From Methylophilaceae bacterium UBA6140 (GTDB lineage: Bacteria; Pseudomonadota; Gammaproteobacteria; Burkholderiales; Methylophilaceae): a stretch of DNA of 6,477 nucleotides. The notes under the pieces were generated by a model. The model searched no databases. It was given only the letters and a program-made list of their open reading frames with translations, and was not told the origin of the DNA. Of the stretch, positions 1 through 4,667 are shown piece by piece; the stretch's first letter is position 1; each line of letters starts with the position of its first letter. The position numbers and the translations under genes were made by a program. The stretch spans positions 1 through 6,477 of the forward strand of contig DIVE01000084.1 in NCBI GenBank assembly GCA_002423265.1, read 5' to 3'.

Positions 1-1377
1 GTCGTTGGTGCCGATCGAGAGAAAGTCCAGCTCGCGCGCGAAAGCCTCGGCACACAAGGCAGCGGCCGGCACTTCGATCATGCCCCCCACCTGAATTTCC
101 TTGTCGAAATGCAGGCCTTCGCGCTGCAAGCTCAGCTTGGCGCGCTCGATCATCTGCAAGCTCTGGCGCAGCTCGTTGAGCGAAGACAGCATGGGGATCA
201 GAATCTTGATGTTGCCGTAATGCGAAGCGCGCAGAATCGCGCGCAGTTGCGTATGGAAAATCAGCGGCTCCGACAGGCACAGGCGGATCGCCCGCAGACC
301 AAGTGCCGGGTTGGTACAGCTGCGTACCGTGTCCGGGTTCATTTCCTTGTCGGCGCCGAGGTCCAGCGTGCGGATGGTGACCGGCAACCCTTTCATCGAC
401 TCCGCCACCTTGCGGTAGGCGAGGTATTGCTCTTCTTCATCCGGCATCTCGCGCCGGTTCATGAACAGAAACTCCGTGCGGTAAAGGCCGATGCCGGTGG
501 CGCCCACTGCCTTGGCCTTGGTGGCATCGGCCGGCACTTCAATGTTGGCGAGCAGCTCGATCGATGTGCCGTCCAGCGTGACGGCCTTGGTCGATTTGAT
601 GCGCTTCAGCTTCTGCTGTTCGATCTCCCACTGTTCCTGCCTGAGCCGGTATTCGGCCAGCGTGTCCTTGTCCGGGTCGATGACCACCACGCCCTGATTG
701 CCGTCGACGATGATCAGCTCGCCGTCGCGGATCAGCGCGCGTGAACGCTGCAAGGCGACAATCGAAGGAATATTCAGGCTGCGCGCCAGAATCGCCGTGT
801 GCGAAGTAGCACCGCCGACATCGGTAATGAAAGCAGCGAACTTGTGTTCCTTGAACTGGATGGTATCGGCCGGCGAAAGATCGTGCGCGACCAGAATGAT
901 GGCGCTTTCCTGCTCCTGCATCGGCACCTGGCTGGGGTGGCCGAGCAATACCTTGATCACGCGCTCGACCACCTGAACGACATCCTGTTTGCGTTCGCGC
1001 AGATACTCGTCGTCGATCTTCTCGAACTGCTCGACCAGGTCATCCATCTGCTGCTTCAACGCCCATTCGGCATTGCACAGCTCGCTCTGGATAATCTCGG
1101 CCGGGGCGACCGAAAGCGCACGGTCGGCCAGAATCATCAAATGTGTATTGATGAACGAGCCAAGCTCGGACGGCGCGTTGACCGGCAACTGCAGACGGAT
1201 GGTTTCGAGATCCTCCCGCACAGCGGCGACCGCCTCGTTGAAGCGCTGGATTTCCTGCGGGATAAGGTCCTCAGGCACGACATAATGCGCGACCTCAAGC
1301 AGCGCATGCGAGACCAGATGCGCGCGACCGATGGCGATGCCGCCGGAGACAGCAACCCCATGCATACTGAAACTCAT
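1..1377 (-). CDS. ptsI: Phosphoenolpyruvate-protein phosphotransferase (PTS Enzyme I), 3' end cut by window edge
   Basis: Enzyme I is the cytoplasmic first step of the PTS: it autophosphorylates with PEP and passes the phosphate to HPr. Translating the minus strand from the ATG at 1377 gives 459 uninterrupted codons that run off the left edge; the family is usually about 570-590 residues, so roughly the last fifth is missing. The N-terminal HPr-binding/phosphohistidine region (about 1-250) contains GGATSHTAILAR with active His193. The PEP-binding barrel follows, with GLYRTEFLFM (Arg300), TIRTLDLGADK (Arg336) and GGMIEVPAAA (Glu435). The last visible residues, DFLSIGTND, begin the second PEP-utiliser signature. 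The start is supported by GGGGAGG five bases upstream and by the family-like N-terminus MSFSMHGVAVSGGIAIG. It is separated from ptsH by an unusually long 282-bp gap carrying a repeat and a possible small ORF. No frameshift is seen. It probably supplies phosphate to the HPr and EIIA encoded just upstream. Confidence 0.97.
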   Translation of the reverse strand, partial: MSFSMHGVAVSGGIAIGRAHLVSHALLEVAHYVVPEDLIPQEIQRFNEAVAAVREDLETIRLQLPVNAPSELGSFINTHLMILADRALSVAPAEIIQSELCNAEWALKQQMDDLVEQFEKIDDEYLRERKQDVVQVVERVIKVLLGHPSQVPMQEQESAIILVAHDLSPADTIQFKEHKFAAFITDVGGATSHTAILARSLNIPSIVALQRSRALIRDGELIIVDGNQGVVVIDPDKDTLAEYRLRQEQWEIEQQKLKRIKSTKAVTLDGTSIELLANIEVPADATKAKAVGATGIGLYRTEFLFMNRREMPDEEEQYLAYRKVAESMKGLPVTIRTLDLGADKEMNPDTVRSCTNPALGLRAIRLCLSEPLIFHTQLRAILRASHYGNIKILIPMLSSLNELRQSLQMIERAKLSLQREGLHFDKEIQVGGMIEVPAAALCAEAFARELDFLSIGTND

Positions 1378-1380
1378 TTC

Positions 1381-1420
1381 CGCCTCCCCTGCTTCGTCGA
1401 TACGGCGTTGCCCGCCTCGC
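1381..1420 (-). repeat. 40-bp direct repeat, copy A (ptsI leader)
   Basis: This copy matches 1552-1591 at 37 of 40 positions in the same orientation; the mismatches are at 1389/1560, 1404/1575 and 1407/1578. Identity stops sharply at both ends. The copies are offset by 171 bp, a multiple of three. On the minus strand this copy ends in the GGGGAGG ribosome-binding site (1383-1389) of ptsI, and the shared core includes GTATCGACGAAGC. It also contains a small GGCG/CGCC inverted repeat that copy B lacks. Origin unknown: a local duplication or a dispersed repeat family are both possible. Confidence 0.9.
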
Positions 1421-1549
1421 TCACTCCTGATCGTACTTGATGTACTGCTTGCGTCGCTCGCTCGTTGGCGCCTTGTCTCGACCTTGCATGGAAGCCGGAA
1501 AAGGCGGACAGGGCTTCGGGAAAGGTGGTCTTGGCGTCATGGCGCACAT
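1421..1549 (-). CDS. Possible 42-residue small protein between ptsH and ptsI
   Basis: I do not recognise this product. The reading frame starts at ATG 1549 and ends at TGA 1423-1421. The first half is proline-rich (MCAMTPRPPFPKPCPPFP) and the second half is charged and basic, ending ERRKQYIKYDQE. It shows no signal peptide or membrane segment. In favour of a gene: AGGGAGG lies four bases upstream, it has the same orientation as its neighbours, and it fits between the two 40-bp repeats with the second repeat starting immediately after the stop. Against: it is very short, has no recognised homologue, and a longer 99-codon GTG-initiated frame overlaps it in another phase. It could be a real small protein, a leader peptide affecting ptsI translation, or a chance frame inside a repeat element. 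A downstream in-frame ATG at 1540 is less well placed for the ribosome-binding site. Confidence 0.35.
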   Translation of the reverse strand: MCAMTPRPPFPKPCPPFPASMQGRDKAPTSERRKQYIKYDQE

Positions 1550-1551
1550 CG

Positions 1552-1591
1552 CGCCTCCCTTGCTTCGTCGATACAGCCTTGCCCGCCTCGC
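1552..1591 (-). repeat. 40-bp direct repeat, copy B (upstream of small ORF)
   Basis: This is the second copy of the repeat at 1381-1420, with 37 of 40 identical positions. Its end carries AGGGAGG (1554-1560) four bases before an ATG at 1549, so the repeat again places a strong ribosome-binding site directly before a possible start codon. The 131 bp between the two copies coincide almost exactly with the small ORF at 1421-1549. Confidence 0.9.
1554..1560 (-). promoter_or_regulatory. Shine-Dalgarno of the possible small ORF (duplicate of ptsI ribosome-binding site)
   Basis: The minus strand reads AGGGAGG, then CGCG, then ATG (1549). The equivalent positions in the other repeat copy (1383-1389, GGGGAGG followed by CGGAA and ATG) serve ptsI. 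The match to the 16S anti-Shine-Dalgarno is strong, but whether ribosomes use this copy is not known. Confidence 0.5.
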
Positions 1592-1659
1592 GTGTGTCCG
1601 GCAGTAACGGTTGCGTTTTCTGCGATGTTTGCATGCAGATGTCTTGAGATGACATCAAT

Positions 1660-1929
1660 TTATTCCGGCTCACCGAAACGGCTGTTGATCAGTTCGACCA
1701 GCGCGTCCATTGCCGCCTGCTCATCCGGGCCCGAGGTTTCGAGCGTGACGATGCTGCCTTTGCTGGCGGCCAGCATCATGACGCCCATGATACTTTTGGC
1801 GTTCACTCTGCGGTTGTTGCGCTCGATCCAGATTTCGCATTTGAAGCGGCTGGAGGTTTGCGTCAGCTTGGTCGAGGCACGCGCGTGCATGCCCAGTTTG
1901 TTGATGATTTCAATATCTTGTCTCAGCAT
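1660..1929 (-). CDS. ptsH: HPr phosphocarrier protein
   Basis: HPr is a small cytoplasmic carrier that receives phosphate from EI on His15 and passes it to EIIA domains. It can also be phosphorylated on Ser46 by HprK. The 89-residue product has the expected length. His15 lies in NKLGMHARAS, and Ser46 lies in NAKSIMGVMML, the HprK target site. The remaining core is typical: a CEIWIERNNRRV strand and the SKGSIVTLETSGPDEQAAMDALVELI C-terminal strand and helix. The ATG is at 1929 with AAGG about eight bases upstream, and the stop is TAA. It starts 13 bp after the EIIA stop, so the two are almost certainly cotranscribed. Having both His15 and Ser46, with hprK in the same cluster, indicates a doubly regulated HPr. 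Other short HPr homologues such as Npr usually lack the HprK-type Ser46 context, which argues against that name. Confidence 0.97.
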   Translation of the reverse strand: MLRQDIEIINKLGMHARASTKLTQTSSRFKCEIWIERNNRRVNAKSIMGVMMLAASKGSIVTLETSGPDEQAAMDALVELINSRFGEPE

Positions 1930-1942
1930 AGTGTGTGCCTTG

Positions 1943-2335
1943 CTAGTCTAAATCTGTGAAATGAATGACACCTTCTCGCCCGCCGCTCAGGGCTTTTTCA
2001 ACCAGTGTTCTGAGGTTGCCGCTTCTGTAGGTCAGCGTTCTTACCAGCATCGGCAGGTTGACACCGGCAACGCCTTCCACCCGGCCGGCGACCACCAGCC
2101 GGTTGACCAGATTGCATGGCGTCGCGCCATAGATGTCTGACAATATCAAAACGCCATCGCCCTGGTCGAGCTCTTCGATCAGTTTCTGCGCCTGCGGCAA
2201 CAGGGTCGCCGGGTCGTCGTGGGTGCCGACGCCGAGATGTTTGAGCGAGGCGGGCCGGGTGCCCATCACATGGCTGGCGCAATGGATCAGGCTTTCTCCC
2301 AGCGTACCATGGGCAATAATCAGTATTCCTATCAT
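1943..2335 (-). CDS. PTS EIIA component, mannose/sorbose family, stand-alone domain
   Basis: This is a 130-residue single-domain EIIA of the mannose family (called manX-like or ptsM in related bacteria). It accepts phosphate from HPr. The N-terminus MIGILIIAHGTLGESL places the phosphorylatable histidine at His9. SDIYGATPCN (Asp67) matches the conserved loop that packs beside the histidine, followed by VAGVNLPMLVR. The start is chosen at ATG 2335 because GAGGT (2342-2346) lies six bases upstream and the family begins at this point; an upstream in-frame GTG at 2374 would add 13 residues unlike the family. No EIIB, EIIC or EIID follows, so it is probably a regulatory phosphate acceptor rather than part of a sugar transporter. 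It sits 57 bp after rapZ and 13 bp before ptsH. The regulatory partner cannot be read from this window. Confidence 0.93.
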   Translation of the reverse strand: MIGILIIAHGTLGESLIHCASHVMGTRPASLKHLGVGTHDDPATLLPQAQKLIEELDQGDGVLILSDIYGATPCNLVNRLVVAGRVEGVAGVNLPMLVRTLTYRSGNLRTLVEKALSGGREGVIHFTDLD

Positions 2336-2341
2336 GCTGTT

Positions 2342-2346
2342 ACCTC
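2342..2346 (-). promoter_or_regulatory. Shine-Dalgarno that decides the EIIA start
   Basis: GAGGT is followed by six bases and the ATG at 2335. The alternative upstream GTG (2374) has no comparable site at a suitable distance. Confidence 0.6.
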
Positions 2347-2392
2347 GAATTTCAATCGCTTCGCCATTTTTCACGTTGTTCAGGCTAGCGCA

Positions 2393-3223
2393 TCATTCCA
2401 GCTCGCGGTGCCGGATCAGCACTTTTTGCTGTTCGTTGCGGAAATGGCGGCCAAGTTTTTCGACAAAATAGACCGAGCGGTGCTGGCCGCCGGTACAGCC
2501 GATGGCGACCGTCAGATAGCTGCGGTTGTCTCGCGTGAAAGCCGGTAGCCAGCGCGCGATGAAGTTGCGGATGTCTTCGAAGATCGCCTGTGCTTCGGGT
2601 TGGCTCTCCATGAAAGTCTTCACTGCTTCGTCGTGCCCGGTCAGGTTGCGTAATGCCGGGTCATAGTGCGGGTTGGGCAGAAACCGCAGATCGAAAACAA
2701 AATCCGCATCGAGCGGGATGCCGTGCTTGAAGCCGAATGAGGCGAAAAGCAGGGTCATGCCCTGGTGCTCGTGCGCGATGAAATCCTTGACCCAGTTGCG
2801 CAGGGTGTTGGCGCTGAGGTCGCTGGTATCGACACGGTGGCCCAGATAAGCCAGTTGTCCCAACAGCTCGCGCTCGCGCCGAATGCTTTCGGCCAGCGTG
2901 GTTTGCTCATCGCTCAGGGGGTGGCGTCTGCGCGTCTCGCTAAAACGTTTGACCAGCGTTTCGACGCTGGATTCGAGGAATAGCAGCTGTACTTCGATGC
3001 CTTGCTGTTTCAGCTGCTGAATGGCCTCCGGCAGCACTTCGATCGCTTCGCTGCGGGTGTCCATGCTGATGGCGACGCGGTTCTGGCCATGCAGATGTTG
3101 CAGGATATTGTTGAGCAAGGTCGCAGGCAGATTGTCGATGCAGTAATAACCGCTGTCTTCCAGGGCCTTGAGCACCACGCTCTTGCCTGAACCGGATAAG
3201 CCTGTGACGATGACGAGTTGCAT
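2393..3223 (-). CDS. rapZ: RapZ-family P-loop nucleotide-binding protein (YvcJ/YhbJ)
   Basis: The product has 276 residues, close to the E. coli protein (284). In enterobacteria RapZ binds the sRNA GlmZ and targets it to RNase E to control glucosamine-6-phosphate synthase; in other bacteria its role is less clear. The N-terminal P-loop domain has Walker A GLSGSGKS at 8-15, then LKALEDSGYYCIDNLP. FLESS and RFSETRRRHPL lie mid-protein. The C-terminal domain contains SFGFKHGIP, DLRFLPNP and GCTGGQHRS (242-250). The C-terminus stops at IRHRELE, without the extra basic KRK-type tail that in E. coli contributes to RNA binding. The ATG at 3223 is preferred to an in-frame TTG at 3241, because it matches the family N-terminus and has GAGG eight bases upstream. 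It begins 14 bp after the hprK stop. A GlmZ-type partner is not evident here, so the RNA-adapter role is only inferred from the family. Confidence 0.95.
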   Translation of the reverse strand: MQLVIVTGLSGSGKSVVLKALEDSGYYCIDNLPATLLNNILQHLHGQNRVAISMDTRSEAIEVLPEAIQQLKQQGIEVQLLFLESSVETLVKRFSETRRRHPLSDEQTTLAESIRRERELLGQLAYLGHRVDTSDLSANTLRNWVKDFIAHEHQGMTLLFASFGFKHGIPLDADFVFDLRFLPNPHYDPALRNLTGHDEAVKTFMESQPEAQAIFEDIRNFIARWLPAFTRDNRSYLTVAIGCTGGQHRSVYFVEKLGRHFRNEQQKVLIRHRELE

Positions 3224-3231
3224 TCGCGGCG

Positions 3232-3235
3232 CCTC
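3232..3235 (-). promoter_or_regulatory. Shine-Dalgarno that decides the rapZ start
   Basis: GAGG is followed by eight bases (CGCCGCGA) and ATG 3223. It begins two bases after the hprK TGA (3240-3238), suggesting close translational coupling of hprK and rapZ. The upstream TTG overlapping the hprK stop has only a weak purine run before it. Confidence 0.6.
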
Positions 3236-3237
3236 GC

Positions 3238-4203
3238 TCAATCTTTCTTCTGCGCGGTTTTTTGCATGTTCTTTTTCATTTCGCGGGTCTGGCGCTGCAT
3301 GAATTGTTTGGTGCCGTTGATGCCGCGTAACAGCAGCATGTGGTTGCGCAGCGCTACTTCGACCAGCACGGCGATGTTGCGGCCGGCGGCGACGGGAATC
3401 AGCACTTTGGGCACTTTGACGCCGAGGATTTTCTCCTGCTGCGAGGCGATCTTCAGCCGGTCATGCTGGAAAGCGGCGAGTTTTTCCGCGTGCTCGAGCT
3501 GAATGATGAGATCGAGCGGCTTGGTCGGCTTGACCGAGTTATCGCCGAACAGCTCGCGGATATTGAGTACACCGAGGCCGCGCACTTCGAGAAAATCTTC
3601 CAGCAACTTGGGGCAACGGCCTTCGAGACGGTCGGGCGCGACCTTGTAGAAATCAATGATGTCGTCCGCCACCAGCCTGTGCCCGCGCGAAATCAGCTCC
3701 AGTGCCAGTTCGCTCTTGCCGATGGCGGGCTCCCCCTTGAGCAGCACGCCGAAGCCCTGCACTTCCATGAAAACGCCGTGGAAGCTGACGGTTTCGGCTA
3801 CCGCCTGCGACAGGTAGTGGCTCAGCACATCCATCAGGCTCGGGCTTTGCAACGGGGTGGTGAACAACGGTGTCGAGCGGTCGTTGGCAGCCGACAGCAG
3901 TTCTTCCGGCGGAATCTCGCCGTTGGCGACGACCACTGCAGCAAGGTCGGTCGAGAACAGGTTCTGGATCGCCTGCAGCAATTCCTTTGAGTGAAGGCTG
4001 CGCAGGTAGTCCATTTCAGCGCAGCCCAGCACCTGAACGCGGTTCGGGTGCACGAAATTGAGATGCCCGATCAGCGCGAGCGATGGCTTGCTGACGGTTT
4101 CGCTGCTCAGCAGGTTATCGCCGCCGCCAAGCCCTGCAACCCAGGTGAGTTTCAGGTTGCGGCGGGTGTCTCGATAAAGTTTATCGACGCTGATTTCGGG
4201 CAT
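3238..4203 (-). CDS. hprK: HPr kinase/phosphorylase
   Basis: HprK is a bifunctional cytoplasmic enzyme that phosphorylates HPr on Ser46 and reverses the reaction by phosphorolysis. The 321-residue product has the family's usual length. Residues 1 to about 130 are the N-terminal domain; the kinase domain follows. His142 lies in SFHGVFMEV, Walker A is GEPAIGKS (157-164, Lys163), and LVADD carries Asp180 and Asp181. LEGRCP and the signature LEVRGLGVLNIREL (Glu206, Arg208) follow, then IPVAAGRN near 269-276. The Walker A loop has Pro-Ala where the common form is Ser-Gly, but the GxxxxGKS pattern is intact. The tail is lysine-rich. The ATG at 4203 is chosen because GGAGAGG lies six bases upstream; an in-frame ATG at 4218 would overlap that site. 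Its substrate HPr is encoded about 1.3 kb downstream in the same direction. ptsN, the frequent upstream neighbour, is missing. Confidence 0.96.
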   Translation of the reverse strand: MPEISVDKLYRDTRRNLKLTWVAGLGGGDNLLSSETVSKPSLALIGHLNFVHPNRVQVLGCAEMDYLRSLHSKELLQAIQNLFSTDLAAVVVANGEIPPEELLSAANDRSTPLFTTPLQSPSLMDVLSHYLSQAVAETVSFHGVFMEVQGFGVLLKGEPAIGKSELALELISRGHRLVADDIIDFYKVAPDRLEGRCPKLLEDFLEVRGLGVLNIRELFGDNSVKPTKPLDLIIQLEHAEKLAAFQHDRLKIASQQEKILGVKVPKVLIPVAAGRNIAVLVEVALRNHMLLLRGINGTKQFMQRQTREMKKNMQKTAQKKD

Positions 4204-4209
4204 GGTTTT

Positions 4210-4216
4210 CCTCTCC
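4210..4216 (-). promoter_or_regulatory. Shine-Dalgarno that decides the hprK start
   Basis: GGAGAGG is followed by AAAACC and ATG 4203. It lies inside the codons that would follow the alternative ATG at 4218, which has no good upstream site of its own. Confidence 0.65.
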
Positions 4217-4276
4217 ATCCGGGTGCTGTCAGTGGCGTAACTGCATGGGCCTGTCTGAAATCACCCGGCGGTTGTC

Positions 4277-4603
4277 TTACTCGGTAGCCTGGTGCTTGAG
4301 CGCACCGTTGACCTTGTGGTGGTCGCCCTGCTTTTCCTTGTGCTTCAGTACTTGACGATCCAGCTTGTCGATCAGCATGTCGATCGCGCTGTACATGTTT
4401 TCGTCGGAGCATTCGACATGCAGGTCGTTACCCGGCACATGCAGCGTGGCTTCCACCTTCTGCACCAGTTTTACTACACTCAGAGTGACCTTCACATCAA
4501 TGACGTGATCGAAGTGGTTGCTTACTCGCGCAAGCTTGCTTTCGATGTAATCACGCAAAGCTGGGGTGACATCCAAATGATGGCCGGTTAGTTGCAAGTT
4601 CAT
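4277..4603 (-). CDS. hpf: Ribosome hibernation promoting factor, short form (HPF/RaiA family, 'sigma-54 modulation protein')
   Basis: HPF binds the 30S subunit near the decoding centre and helps form inactive 100S ribosome dimers in stationary phase. The 108-residue product corresponds to the short HPF type (E. coli 95 residues), without the extra C-terminal dimerisation domain of long HPF. The pattern is typical: MNLQLTGHHLDVTPALRDYI, then SKLARVSNHFDHVIDVKVTL, KVEATLHVPGNDLHVE and DMYSAI-like NMYSAIDMLIDKLDRQVLKHKEK. The tail is short, histidine- and lysine-rich (GDHHKVNGALKHQATE). The ATG at 4603 has AAGGAG (4610-4615) six bases upstream, a strong site, whereas earlier in-frame starts reach into the end of rpoN. 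It lies 64 bp after rpoN, the classical position that gave the family its old name. Direct modulation of sigma-54 is not implied. Confidence 0.95.
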   Translation of the reverse strand: MNLQLTGHHLDVTPALRDYIESKLARVSNHFDHVIDVKVTLSVVKLVQKVEATLHVPGNDLHVECSDENMYSAIDMLIDKLDRQVLKHKEKQGDHHKVNGALKHQATE

Positions 4604-4622
4604 GATGCTCTCCTTGGTTACG

Positions 4623-4637
4623 ACTACAAAAAGTAGT
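4623..4637. other. Short perfect inverted repeat in rpoN-hpf gap
   Basis: ACTAC, five A (plus strand), then GTAGT form a 5-bp stem with a 5-base loop. On the transcribed strand the loop is five U, and there is no U-tract after the stem, so it does not look like an intrinsic terminator. It lies seven bases upstream of the hpf Shine-Dalgarno and could be an RNA-processing or stability hairpin, or chance. Confidence 0.25.
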
Positions 4638-4667
4638 GAATTGTTATGGTGAAACTCAAACGTCAAA

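Noticed and set aside
1638..1656. Inverted repeat GATGTC/GACATC just after ptsH
   Set aside because: The stem is only six bp with a seven-base loop and no following U-tract; not a credible terminator.
2393..3241. Longer rapZ starting at 3241
   Set aside because: The codon at 3241 is TTG overlapping the hprK stop, with a poor ribosome-binding site. The ATG at 3223 has GAGG eight bases upstream and matches the family N-terminus.
3340..3990. Long plus-strand open frames (also 109-744, 799-1440 and 5430-6104)
   Set aside because: They lie opposite ptsI, hprK and rpoN, whose minus-strand products have full sets of family motifs. The antisense products resemble no family and have no plausible ribosome-binding sites.
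3238..4218. Longer hprK starting at ATG 4218
   Set aside because: That start would place the strong GGAGAGG site inside the coding sequence; ATG 4203 is correctly spaced from it.
4640..4666. Promoter-like TTGACG (minus strand, 4666-4661) and AACAAT (4645-4640) upstream of hpf
   Set aside because: The spacer is only 15 bases and the -10 matches four of six positions, so it is too weak to annotate, although an internal hpf promoter at this place would be biologically sensible.
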